The notes: generated by a model not told the origin, from the sequence alone. A DNA stretch of 14,760 bases from Acidobacteriota bacterium (GCA_021824055.1 JAKALV010000054.1:1-14760), one strand, 5' to 3'. Shown: positions 6,441-13,362, counted from the first letter of the stretch. Numbers and translations: made by a program.

Positions 6441-7631
6441 CTACTGGTGTGACAGTCTGACAACATCGAAGTAGCTGTGGATCGTGCCCTGGTCAAACGC
6501 CGCAACCAACTCCTTGATCGAACACAGCATTGACGCCGCGCGCGCGCCGGGCTGCGCGGGCGTGACATGGCTGTTGGGCACCGACCGGATGAAGACGCTG
6601 CCGTTGTCGACCGGCAGCGTCGCGACGTTGTTGTAGAAGTTGCCCCACCTCGCCGTCTGAAACAAGTACTGCTCCACGTTGGACGTGTAAAACGTGCCGA
6701 CAATCGCGCCGTGCTGGCGCACCCACGCACCCACGGCGCGAATGGCCTTCGGCCCCATGAAGTCTCCGGTGACCGGCACGAGCAGGTTCCTCGCTTCGAA
6801 GTCTTTCATCCATTTGAAATTCGCGTCGTTGGCCAGATAGGCGTGATTCACGCCGTCTGCGTCGGTCTGGGTCTGCATGTCGGCGAAGCTGCGAAACCCA
6901 CCGCCCAACCGGAAGAACCCGCCGCGGCCGCCGTATCCGGGCCGCCGGGCTGCCGTTTCGCACGCCTGATACGTCAGATCGGGCCCGAACCTGAAGAAGC
7001 AGCTGTAGATCCAGGTCAGCCCCTCTTCGTCGCTCGATGTGAGTTTGTAGCCATGCCTGTCGACGAGCAGATCCAGCACTGTTCTGGTGTTCGCTTCGAA
7101 CAGTTGCTGATCGGCCTTCTCGGTGTAGATCGCGTCGAACAGTTCGCGCGCGCTGGTCGTCGCGGTCACACCCGCCGGCTTGGGCACCGAAAACAGCCGC
7201 GCCGCAAACTCCGCGCGGTCGGCCGACAACTCAAAGAGCGCCTTGTAGAGCAGATGCTGCAGCACATTGCCGCGCCGGATGTCGACGATGAACGCGATCC
7301 TCGGCTTGAGCGCCGCGAGATAGGTGAAGTTCTGGTCGGGCGCCACGCCCATGTACACCGCGCCGGGGGACACGACCTTCACCAGCTGCGGAATCGGCCA
7401 CTGGTACATCGTTTCGTTCGACACGAGGTTCTCGGACCGAAACTCTCCGGGCGGTTCCGAGAGCACGTCGCGCAGCGACCAGAACTCCGCATCGCTCAAC
7501 CGGTCGGGCAGCGAGCGAAACGCCTGCGCCGCGGCCGGCGCGGGCACCGGCGCCGGCACCTGCGCGCGCGGTATCGCCACCCACGCCGTCAGAGCAACGG
7601 CCGCGCACATCCACACGGCTCGACGTTTCAT
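6441..7631 (-). CDS. Secreted conserved protein of unknown function (LIC_10091-like)
   Basis: 396 residues from ATG 7631, chosen because GGGGA lies 6 nt upstream and the protein then opens with a signal peptide (MKRRAVWMCAAVALTAWVAI, followed by PRAQ). The open frame continues upstream to 7877, but that part is low-quality Arg/Ser-rich translation over the cyclophilin remnant. After a Pro/Ala linker come YQWPIPQL (76-83), GVAPDQNFTYLAALKPRIAF (95-114) and VDIRRGNVLQHLLYKALFEL (116-135). I recognise this pattern from a widespread uncharacterised family (LIC_10091 type). The GVxPDQN and VDIRR segments could suggest a Rossmann-like fold, but this is speculation. A Gly-rich stretch (PGYGGRGGFFRLGGGF) lies mid-protein. 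It probably once formed an operon with the cyclophilin: its ATG overlaps a TGA as ATGA. Confidence 0.75.
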   Translation of the reverse strand: MKRRAVWMCAAVALTAWVAIPRAQVPAPVPAPAAAQAFRSLPDRLSDAEFWSLRDVLSEPPGEFRSENLVSNETMYQWPIPQLVKVVSPGAVYMGVAPDQNFTYLAALKPRIAFIVDIRRGNVLQHLLYKALFELSADRAEFAARLFSVPKPAGVTATTSARELFDAIYTEKADQQLFEANTRTVLDLLVDRHGYKLTSSDEEGLTWIYSCFFRFGPDLTYQACETAARRPGYGGRGGFFRLGGGFRSFADMQTQTDADGVNHAYLANDANFKWMKDFEARNLLVPVTGDFMGPKAIRAVGAWVRQHGAIVGTFYTSNVEQYLFQTARWGNFYNNVATLPVDNGSVFIRSVPNSHVTPAQPGARAASMLCSIKELVAAFDQGTIHSYFDVVRLSHQ

Positions 7632-8050
7632 ACACATTCCCCACGCGCCACACGCGCCAGATCGCCACCGGTGCCGCCAGATTCTGGCCGTCCACCGGCT
7701 GCTGCTGAATCTTTCTGACGACGTCGAGTCCGGAAAGGACGTGCCCGAACGCGCCACCGCCCTGTCCGTCATCAAACCGGAGGCCGCCAAAATCCAGTGA
7801 GGGCTGATCGTCGAGCAGGACAAAGAAATCGGACGTGGCCGTGTCGGCGCCCGTGCCGCGCGCCATCGACACGACACCAGTGACGTGCTTGATGCCGGTG
7901 ACGCTGGTGCGCTCGAGCGGTATCGCGGGAAAGCCTTCGCGGCGGCGCGCCGGATTGATCCCGCCCTGAATGAGGTTCATCATCGGCCGATTCGGCAGCG
8001 ACGGCGTGTAGTTGTCGACGCGTGTCGCGCGGTGAATAGACCAGACCGGC
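7628..8050 (-). pseudogene. Cyclophilin-type peptidyl-prolyl isomerase remnant, 5' end lost
   Basis: The minus-strand frame from about 8050 encodes SIHRATRVDNY, MNLIQGGINP, then VVSMARGTGADTATSDFF, QPSLDFGGLRFDDGQGG and AFGHVLSGLDVVRKIQ. This is the order of conserved blocks in cyclophilins, including the HR catalytic arginine, the MxIQGG loop and the DFF strand. The first 40 or so residues of the fold (the two opening strands) are missing. At 8051-8053 the sequence becomes the palindromic element, and no frame beyond it encodes the lost part. At the other end the frame has no stop where the domain ends (PVAIWRVWRV) and runs on to 7231 across the next gene. A TGA overlapping the next ATG (ATGA, 7628-7631) lies in the frame reached if one base has been deleted. 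A spurious ATG inside the element (8178) could start a chimeric product. Probably non-functional. Confidence 0.7.
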
Positions 8051-8052
8051 TC

Positions 8053-8285
8053 ACGCGGAGGCGCGGAGACGCGGAGCCGAGCACGCCTGGTGGCCCGGCT
8101 TCGCCGGGCGAGCCGGGACAAGAATGGGTGGAAACGAGAGAGCTTCAACATTCCTCGAGCTCTCTCGTTTCCACCCATTCTTGTTCCGGCCGGCCGCCGC
8201 AGGCGGCCGCCAGGCCCTCGCGTTTCGCCGCCATGTCACCGAGAGCAGCCTTTGATCTTCTCCGCGTCTCCGTGGTGGATCTCTT
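8053..8285. mobile_element. Nested palindromic MITE-like element
   Basis: Structures nest about one centre. The outer inverted repeat is CGGAGACGCGGAG (8064-8076) with CTCCGCGTCTCCG (8260-8272), exact. The middle stem is GCCTGGTGGC (8085-8094) with GCCGCCAGGC (8206-8215), one wobble. Two side hairpins are 8093-8099/8103-8109 and 8192-8198/8202-8208. The inner stem is 33 bp, 8112-8144 with 8158-8190, with one G-T wobble, a 13-nt loop and a core less GC-rich than its surroundings. There is no transposase and no convincing gene. The left end abuts a truncated cyclophilin. Flanking GACCGGCT (8044) and GATCGGCT (8285) may be a decayed target duplication. The end positions are approximate. Confidence 0.7.
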
Positions 8286-8304
8286 GATCGGCTAACATCA
8301 AGAG
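8281..8304. promoter_or_regulatory. Inverted repeat just upstream of isocitrate dehydrogenase
   Basis: CTCTTGAT (8281-8288) is the exact reverse complement of ATCAAGAG (8297-8304), with an 8-nt spacer, ending 7 nt before the ATG. It could be an operator or a leader hairpin. The right arm contains the only Shine-Dalgarno-like bases (AAGAG), so pairing would hide them. It also spans TAACAT (8293-8298), a possible -10 box. Function is inferred. Confidence 0.5.
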
Positions 8305-8311
8305 TGCTCCC

Positions 8312-9322
8312 ATGACCCGCACGCTCACGCTCATTTCCGGCGACGGCATCGGTCCCGAAGTCTCCGACGCGGTGATTCGCATCATCGAGGCGGCCGGCGT
8401 GGCGATCGCGTGGGACCGGCAGGACGCGGGCCTCGCGGCGTTTCACAAGACCGGCCACACACTGCCGGCCGAACTGCTCGATTCGGTCCGGCGAAATAAG
8501 GTCGCGCTCAAGGGGCCGGTCACGACACCGATTGGAGCGGGCTTCACAAGCGTGAATGTCGGACTGCGACAGGCGCTCGATCTGTACGCGAACCTTCGCC
8601 CGGTGATCAACCTGCCGGGCGTGTCCAGCCGTTTCCAGAATGTCGACCTGGTGATCGTCCGCGAGAACACCGAGGACCTCTACGCCGGCCTCGAGCATGT
8701 CGTCGTCAAGGGCGTCGTCGAAAGCTTGAAGATCATCACGGAAGCGGCCTCCCTGCGCATCGCGGAGTTTGCCTTCTCGTACGCGCGGCGGTACGGGCGC
8801 AAGAAGGTCACCGCGATCCACAAAGCCAACATCATGAAGCTCAGCGACGGGCTGTTCATTGACTGCACGCGCACCGTCGCCCGCCGGTATCCCGAGATCG
8901 CGTACGACGAACGCATCGTGGACGCCGCGTGCATGCAGTCCGTGATGGTGCCCGAGCGGTTTGACGTGCTGGTGCTGCCGAATCTGTACGGGGACATCGT
9001 GTCGGACCTGTGCGCGGGCCTGGTTGGGGGACTGGGCGTGGTGCCCGGCGCCAATTTCGGCACCGACTACGCCGTCTTTGAGGCGGTGCACGGCAGCGCG
9101 CCGGATATCGCGGGACGGAACCTGGCCAACCCCACGGCGCTGCTGCAGTCGGCGGTGATGATGCTCCGTCACATCGGCGAAGTGACGGCAGCCGACCGCA
9201 TCATGGCGGCGCTCGCGCGCGTGCTGCTCGACGGCACGACGCGCACCCGGGATCTCGGCGGCACGGCCACGACAACCGAATTCGCCGCCGCGCTGATGGA
9301 TGCATTAGCCGACGCCCGCTGA
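8312..9322 (+). CDS. icd: NAD-dependent isocitrate dehydrogenase
   Basis: 336 residues, the length of short NAD-type homomeric enzymes of the isocitrate/isopropylmalate dehydrogenase family. It oxidises isocitrate to 2-oxoglutarate in the TCA cycle. Landmarks are ISGDGIGPEV (8-17), SVNVGLR (80-86) in the substrate helix, YANLRPVINLPGVSSRF (92-108), VRENTEDLYAG (117-126), HKANIMK (170-176), LPNLYGDIVSDL (222-233, Mg-binding Asp228 and Asp232) and HGSAPDIAGRNLANP (260-274). Asp264 in the last motif is the usual sign of NAD rather than NADP use. The NLRPV and RENTEDLYAG pattern favours isocitrate over isopropylmalate. Homoisocitrate dehydrogenase is a less likely alternative. The start ATG has a weak AAGAG upstream. 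The palindromic element ends close upstream, so the promoter may lie in or beside it. Confidence 0.88.
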   Translation: MTRTLTLISGDGIGPEVSDAVIRIIEAAGVAIAWDRQDAGLAAFHKTGHTLPAELLDSVRRNKVALKGPVTTPIGAGFTSVNVGLRQALDLYANLRPVINLPGVSSRFQNVDLVIVRENTEDLYAGLEHVVVKGVVESLKIITEAASLRIAEFAFSYARRYGRKKVTAIHKANIMKLSDGLFIDCTRTVARRYPEIAYDERIVDAACMQSVMVPERFDVLVLPNLYGDIVSDLCAGLVGGLGVVPGANFGTDYAVFEAVHGSAPDIAGRNLANPTALLQSAVMMLRHIGEVTAADRIMAALARVLLDGTTRTRDLGGTATTTEFAAALMDALADAR

Positions 9323-9342
9323 ACCGCCGGCCGTGAAACCTC

Positions 9343-9428
9343 GCACCCTGGCACCCTAGCACCCTAGCACCTTGGCACCCTGGCACCCAGCACCTTGGAA
9401 CCCTGGAACCTTGGCACCCTGGGACCCT
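9343..9428. repeat. Octamer tandem array between two genes
   Basis: About eleven degenerate copies of GCACCCTG (variants GCACCCTA, GCACCTTG, GAACCCTG, GAACCTTG), period 8 except one 7-bp unit at 9383-9389. It starts 20 nt after the isocitrate dehydrogenase stop and ends 21 nt before the next start. Read as CTGGCACC or CTGGAACC it differs from the heptamer array (CTGGACC) by one added base. Copies with CTTGGCA supply TTGGCA hexamers that resemble a -35 box. It is not CRISPR: there are no unique spacers. Confidence 0.9.
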
Positions 9429-9441
9429 CCATTGGTATAGT
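9411..9441 (+). promoter_or_regulatory. Candidate promoter of the acyltransferase gene
   Basis: TTGGCA (9411-9416) and TATAGT (9436-9441) resemble -35 and -10 boxes with a 19-nt spacer, longer than the optimum. The -35 lies in the last units of the octamer array. The -10 ends 8 nt before the GTG start and no Shine-Dalgarno is visible, so the transcript could be leaderless or nearly so. Confidence 0.45.
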
Positions 9442-9449
9442 TCCCCCCA

Positions 9450-10577
9450 GTGACCCGCGACGACATTGCCGCTGCCGTACTGGCGCGGGACGACGTAGCG
9501 AAATACCTGAAGGGCTCCCACGGCGAATCGGATGCCGATGCGGAAGCGCGCGTGGTCGGCTATCTGCAGGAACTACAGACCACGCAGCGCTACCGGTTTT
9601 ACCGCGCGCTGCAGCATCCGCTCTATCCGATCCTGCGCAAGGTGAACCGCATCTACGAGCACATCGAGCTGGCGCGGGAAGCCACCACCGGCGGACACGC
9701 GGTCTACGTCTCCAACCACAAGAGCCACCTGGATTACCTGGTCGAACCGCTCGGGCTCGACGATCTCGGCATCCGGCCGCCGCTCGTTGCGGCCGGCATC
9801 AACATGTTTGGCGGCGCCCTCGGCCTGATCAACCGGCACGTCACGGGCGCGATCCCCATCCGGCGCAACAGCAAGGACCCGGCGTACCTCATGACGCTGC
9901 GCGCGTACGTCGCGGAAATCCTGACGCGGCGCGACGTGCTCTATTACACCGAGGGCGGCCGCAGCTACAGCGGCGAGCTGAAATCACCGAAGACCGGGCT
10001 CCTGCAGGCGGCCCTGCACGCCGACCGCACGCACCTGTCGATCGTGCCGATGGCGGTGTCGTACGACATCGTGCTCGAGGACCGGATCCTGGCGCGGCAA
10101 TCGGTCAAGCGCGAGTCGCGCCCGTTCGCCCAGGAGTTCGCCGAAATGGTCCGGCACGCGGTGGGCTTTCACACGCGCGCCTTCACGACATTCGGCCACA
10201 AAATTCCCCTGATCGACTACGATCCGGAGTCGCGGCGCGACCTGGTGTCGCTGGCCCATCGGATTCAGCACGAGATCGGGCTGCTCTACAAAGTCCTGCC
10301 GACGGCACTCGTCGCGGCGACCGTGCGGCCGCAGATGACGCGCGCCGAACTGGCCCCGCGCATCGACGACCTGCTCGGCTCCATGCGCGAACAGCACGCG
10401 AACCTCGGGGTCAAGAGCGGGCGGCAGGCGGTCGACGAAGGCGTCGAAGCGCTGATCGAACGCGGCGTGCTGGTGGGCGCGCGTCAACACTTGCGCGTCC
10501 GGGATCGAATTGTGCTGAAGTATTACGCGCGCACGATCGAACACCTCGTCCCGGCGCAGCGCCGAGCCATTCACTGA
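9450..10577 (+). CDS. PlsB-like glycerol-3-phosphate 1-O-acyltransferase
   Basis: 375 residues from GTG, about half the length of E. coli PlsB. All four acyltransferase blocks are present: HKSHLD (90-95, the HX4D catalytic pair His90 and Asp95), GAIPIRR (133-139), EGGRSYSG (168-175) with PKTG (180-183), and IVPMAVSYD (198-206). The wording of these blocks matches the PlsB/GNPAT branch rather than PlsC, so the likely reaction is acylation of glycerol-3-phosphate, the first step of phospholipid synthesis, at the inner face of the membrane. There is no signal peptide and no clear transmembrane helix, so membrane association would be peripheral. The long PlsB N-terminal region is absent. Its stop lies 16 nt before proline dehydrogenase, so they are probably co-transcribed. 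The substrate is inferred from family only. Confidence 0.82.
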   Translation: MTRDDIAAAVLARDDVAKYLKGSHGESDADAEARVVGYLQELQTTQRYRFYRALQHPLYPILRKVNRIYEHIELAREATTGGHAVYVSNHKSHLDYLVEPLGLDDLGIRPPLVAAGINMFGGALGLINRHVTGAIPIRRNSKDPAYLMTLRAYVAEILTRRDVLYYTEGGRSYSGELKSPKTGLLQAALHADRTHLSIVPMAVSYDIVLEDRILARQSVKRESRPFAQEFAEMVRHAVGFHTRAFTTFGHKIPLIDYDPESRRDLVSLAHRIQHEIGLLYKVLPTALVAATVRPQMTRAELAPRIDDLLGSMREQHANLGVKSGRQAVDEGVEALIERGVLVGARQHLRVRDRIVLKYYARTIEHLVPAQRRAIH

Positions 10578-10593
10578 TGCGAGCCCTTCCCCG

Positions 10594-11532
10594 ATGCTAG
10601 ACCGTCTCTCCAAAACCGTGTTTTCCACGCTGGCCCGCAGTGGCAGCCTCAAGTCGCTCGCGTCCCGGTTCGGGATGCGCCGCGCCGACAGCTTCGCGCG
10701 CCGCTTCATCGCCGGCGAGACGATTGACGAAGCCCTCGCCGCCGCGCGCGTCGTCGAACAGGCGGGCCTGCACACCACGCTCGACCTGCTCGGCGAAAGC
10801 GTGTCGTCGGCCGCCGCGGCCGGCGAGGCCACGCTGGCCTATCTCGACGTGATGCGGAAGATCACCGACGCGGGCGTGGAACGCAACGTGTCGCTGAAGC
10901 TGACGCAGCTCGGTCTCGACATCGACCGGGCGACATGCGTCGACAACCTGCGCCGCATTCTCGACGAAGCGGCCGCGCGTGATTTCTTCGTGCGCGTCGA
11001 CATGGAGAACTCGCCGTACACCGAGCGCACGATCGAGATCTTCGAGACGCTCTGGAACATCGGCTACCGGAACGCCGGCATTGTCCTGCAGTCGTACCTG
11101 CGCCGCTCGGAAGCCGACGTCCACCGGATGAACAAGCTCGGCGCGCGCGTGCGCCTGGTGAAGGGCGCCTACAAGGAGCCGGCCGACGCGGCGTTCCAGC
11201 AGAAGGCGGAGGTGGACGCGCAGTTCGTGCACCTCATGAAGATCCTGCTGAAGGAGGGCATCTACCCGGCCATCGCGACGCACGACGAGGCGATGATCGG
11301 CGCGACCACGGCCTTCGCCGAAGCCAGCGGCCTCGGCAAGGACAAGTACGAGTTTCAGATGTTGTACGGCATCCGGCGGGACCTGCAGACCTCGCTCGCG
11401 GCGGCCGGCCACCCGTTCCGCGTCTACGTGCCGTTCGGCCGCGAATGGTTCCCGTACTTCATGCGACGGCTCGGCGAGCGGCCGGCGAATATCGGATTCG
11501 TCATCCGGGGAATCACGTCGGAGAAGAAGTAA
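10594..11532 (+). CDS. Proline dehydrogenase (monofunctional)
   Basis: 312 residues, the usual length of single-domain enzymes such as those of Thermus and Deinococcus, without the PutA P5C-dehydrogenase part. It oxidises L-proline to pyrroline-5-carboxylate with FAD. Motifs along the barrel are SLKLTQLG (100-107, Lys102), VRVDMENSPYT (133-143, Asp136), RLVKGAY (187-193), ATHD (228-231), EFQMLYG (253-259) and the substrate-carboxylate signature FMRRLGERPAN (289-299, Arg291/292 and Arg296). No partner P5C dehydrogenase is seen in the window. The start ATG follows the acyltransferase stop by 16 nt with no strong ribosome site. The 3' end overlaps the convergent M20 peptidase by 20 nt. Confidence 0.93.
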   Translation: MLDRLSKTVFSTLARSGSLKSLASRFGMRRADSFARRFIAGETIDEALAAARVVEQAGLHTTLDLLGESVSSAAAAGEATLAYLDVMRKITDAGVERNVSLKLTQLGLDIDRATCVDNLRRILDEAAARDFFVRVDMENSPYTERTIEIFETLWNIGYRNAGIVLQSYLRRSEADVHRMNKLGARVRLVKGAYKEPADAAFQQKAEVDAQFVHLMKILLKEGIYPAIATHDEAMIGATTAFAEASGLGKDKYEFQMLYGIRRDLQTSLAAAGHPFRVYVPFGREWFPYFMRRLGERPANIGFVIRGITSEKK

Positions 11533-12694
11533 ACCCGCGCTCTGCCCTGACAAGATTCGTCACCGTCTCCGCCAGGACGTCCCTGCAGGTCATCACGCTG
11601 TCCACATCCACGTACTCCTCCACGCTGTGCAGTCCGGCGCCACTCGGGCCGAACAGGATGGAGGGAATCCCCGCCCCGGCGAGAATGGCCGCATCCGTCC
11701 AGAAGCTCATGCCGACCGGCGCCGGCGGGAGATGGCGGCGGTCGAGTGAGGCCGCGAGCGCGCGCGGCAGCGCGTGCGACGGATCGAGCGCGTACGGCGG
11801 GCGCGTGGTGAGCAACCGCGCCTCGGCGTGAAAATCCGGCATCACGGACGTCAGCGCCGCCAGCATCGCGCGCACTTCCATGAGCGGGATCTCGCCCTCT
11901 TCCCCGCTCACGGTGCGCCGCTCCATCTGCAACACGCACCGATCGGGATAAACGCTCAGCTCCCGTCCGCCCGTGATGATCGACGCGTGCAGGGACGCCA
12001 CGCCCTGCAACCCGGCCGGCGGCCGTGCCTGCAGCATCGTGTCGCGATGCTCGAGCAGGTGCAGCACGCGCCCCATCTGCATGATCGCGTCGCGGCCCTC
12101 GGCCGGACGGCTGCCGTGCGCCGCGCGGCCGTGCACCGTGATCTCGAGCCACGCGAATCCTTTGTGCGCCACCGCCACACGTAGATCCGTCGGCTCGGTG
12201 ACGATGGCCGCGTCGGCGCGCCATGTCTTGACGAGCGCTTCGGCGCCGGCGCTTTCGTATTCTTCGTCAATCACGCCGGCGACGATCAGCCGGCCGCGCG
12301 TCCAGGTGGGCGCCAGCATCGCCGCCGCGCCGATCATCGCGGCCACGCCGCCCTTCATGTCCTGCGCGCCCCGCCCGTAGAGCCGCCCGGCATCGCCGCC
12401 GCGCGAGCCGGGTTCACGCCTCGGCGTAAACGGCGACGTCATGCCCTCCACGCCCACCGTATCGAGGTGCCCGCACAACATCACCGCGGGCCCCGGCTCG
12501 CGGCCCTCGAGCACGCCCACCACGTTCGGCCGTCCGGGCAGCACCTCCTCAACGACGACGTCGAGGCCGGCCGCCGCCATCGCTGCGCGCGCCACCTCGG
12601 CCGCCGCGGCTTCCCCCGGCGCGCCCGGCACGAGCGACGGGTTCACGGAATTGGCGGCGATCAGATCGCGGAGCAGCGAAATGGCGGGATCCAC
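11513..12694 (-). CDS. M20-family metallopeptidase (ArgE/DapE/ACY1 type)
   Basis: 393 residues, cytoplasmic, no signal peptide. The di-zinc site is complete: GHLDTV (75-80, His76 and Asp78), GRGAQDMKGG (107-116, bridging Asp112), DEE (143-145, catalytic Glu144 and ligand Glu145), VTEPTD (165-170, ligand Glu167) and GLHSVEEYV (354-362, ligand His356). The dimerisation domain contains HGRAAHGSRP (188-197). Family members remove acyl groups from amino acids or cleave short peptides; acetylornithine deacetylase, succinyl-diaminopimelate desuccinylase and aminoacylase cannot be told apart from motifs alone, and no arginine or lysine genes lie nearby. It starts at GTG 12694 with TAGAAT (12704-12709) 9 nt upstream and no Shine-Dalgarno. 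The last 20 nt overlap the end of proline dehydrogenase. Confidence 0.88.
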   Translation of the reverse strand: MDPAISLLRDLIAANSVNPSLVPGAPGEAAAAEVARAAMAAAGLDVVVEEVLPGRPNVVGVLEGREPGPAVMLCGHLDTVGVEGMTSPFTPRREPGSRGGDAGRLYGRGAQDMKGGVAAMIGAAAMLAPTWTRGRLIVAGVIDEEYESAGAEALVKTWRADAAIVTEPTDLRVAVAHKGFAWLEITVHGRAAHGSRPAEGRDAIMQMGRVLHLLEHRDTMLQARPPAGLQGVASLHASIITGGRELSVYPDRCVLQMERRTVSGEEGEIPLMEVRAMLAALTSVMPDFHAEARLLTTRPPYALDPSHALPRALAASLDRRHLPPAPVGMSFWTDAAILAGAGIPSILFGPSGAGLHSVEEYVDVDSVMTCRDVLAETVTNLVRAERGFTSSPT

Positions 12695-12703
12695 AGCTTC
12701 ATG

Positions 12704-12709
12704 ATTCTA
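12704..12709 (-). promoter_or_regulatory. Candidate -10 box of the M20 peptidase gene
   Basis: The minus strand reads TAGAAT, then 9 nt, then the GTG start. No ribosome site and no good -35 are visible. The position would place the transcript start at or beside the start codon. Confidence 0.35.
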
Positions 12710-12865
12710 TGCGGGGCCGTCGCTCCTTCGACACGCCCTGTCGGTGGCCCGCCATGCACGAGCCTCGTCCGGCGGCGCCGGCGGGCCAATCGCCCGGCTC
12801 GCGGCCCGCGACACCTGGCCCCGTACCGGCACACATCTTGCTCCCTTGGCCGCCGAGGTATTGCC

Positions 12866-13351
12866 ATGTCGACGACCAACGCCATTTCGTCCACGTCCTC
12901 CATGCAGGATTTGGCCGCCCGAATCACGAAACGCTTCGACAGCGACGGCGACGGCCGCCTCTCCTCCGACGAGTTCGCCGGTTTTCTGACGGGACTGATG
13001 GGCGGCCTCGGGCCGGCCGGCGGCGCCGTGAAAACCGCGTCGGCGCCGCAGCGCGCGCCCGTCGACCCGATGCCGGGCTTCGATTCGGGCAAGCTGGCGG
13101 ACACCACGCACAAGACCGTGAAATATGAAGTTGCGCGCGTGCTGCAGTTCTACCCGCACACACCGGCCGGCCTTCAGGCGGCGCTGCCCGAACTTCAGGC
13201 GCTGTTTCCCACCGTCTCGATCACCGGCAGCAAGGGCGACAAGCTCGACTTCGGCGACTACACGAGCAACGGCGAACGCATCGGCGCGGTCGATGTGATC
13301 TTCGCCGCCGGCGAAGGTGGCCGGGCCTGGGCCTGGATGCCGGTGGAATAG
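12866..13351 (+). CDS. EF-hand protein with a conserved C-terminal domain
   Basis: 161 residues from ATG 12866, chosen because GAGG (12855-12858) lies 7 nt upstream; the open frame reaches far upstream to 12467, but that part is opposite the M20 gene. After a Ser/Thr-rich start, one complete EF-hand loop is visible, DSDGDGRLSSDE (25-36), with calcium ligands at positions 1, 3, 5 and the final Glu. A Gly/Ala/Pro linker follows. From about 70 to the end is a compact domain (KTVKYEVARVLQFYPHTP, LFPTVSITGSKGDKLDFGDY, ERIGAVDVIFAAGEGGRAW) that I do not recognise by function. There is no signal peptide or membrane segment. A single EF-hand usually needs a partner, so it may dimerise. Role unknown; calcium-responsive binding is inference. 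It diverges from the M20 gene and lies 18 nt upstream of the dehydrogenase. Confidence 0.75.
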   Translation: MSTTNAISSTSSMQDLAARITKRFDSDGDGRLSSDEFAGFLTGLMGGLGPAGGAVKTASAPQRAPVDPMPGFDSGKLADTTHKTVKYEVARVLQFYPHTPAGLQAALPELQALFPTVSITGSKGDKLDFGDYTSNGERIGAVDVIFAAGEGGRAWAWMPVE

Positions 13352-13356
13352 GCGTC

Positions 13357-13362
13357 TATCAT
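13357..13362 (+). promoter_or_regulatory. Candidate -10 box of the short-chain dehydrogenase gene
   Basis: TATCAT lies 7 nt before the GTG start, directly after the EF-hand stop codon. The GAGG that follows is too close to the start to serve as a normal ribosome site. The -35 side is weak. Confidence 0.35.

Noticed and set aside
7632..7877. N-terminal extension of the secreted unknown protein
   Set aside because: The extra residues are an out-of-frame reading of the cyclophilin remnant, while the ATG at 7631 has a ribosome site and opens a signal peptide.
8051..9172. 373-codon minus-strand open frame
   Set aside because: It is antisense to isocitrate dehydrogenase and runs into the palindromic element; no motifs.
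9343..9428. CRISPR-like array
   Set aside because: Units are 8 bp, contiguous and degenerate with no unique spacers, and no cas gene is nearby.
9395..10600. 401-codon plus-strand open frame over the acyltransferase
   Set aside because: It starts inside the octamer array and is Arg/Pro/Ala-rich. The overlapping frame from 9450 carries all four acyltransferase blocks.
9450..11532. Acyltransferase plus proline dehydrogenase as a new functional system
   Set aside because: The 16-nt gap supports co-transcription only. Both are ordinary metabolic enzymes and no shared pathway step is evident.
12467..12865. Upstream extension of the EF-hand reading frame
   Set aside because: It lies antisense to the M20 gene with low-complexity Arg-rich translation; the ATG at 12866 has a ribosome site 7 nt upstream.
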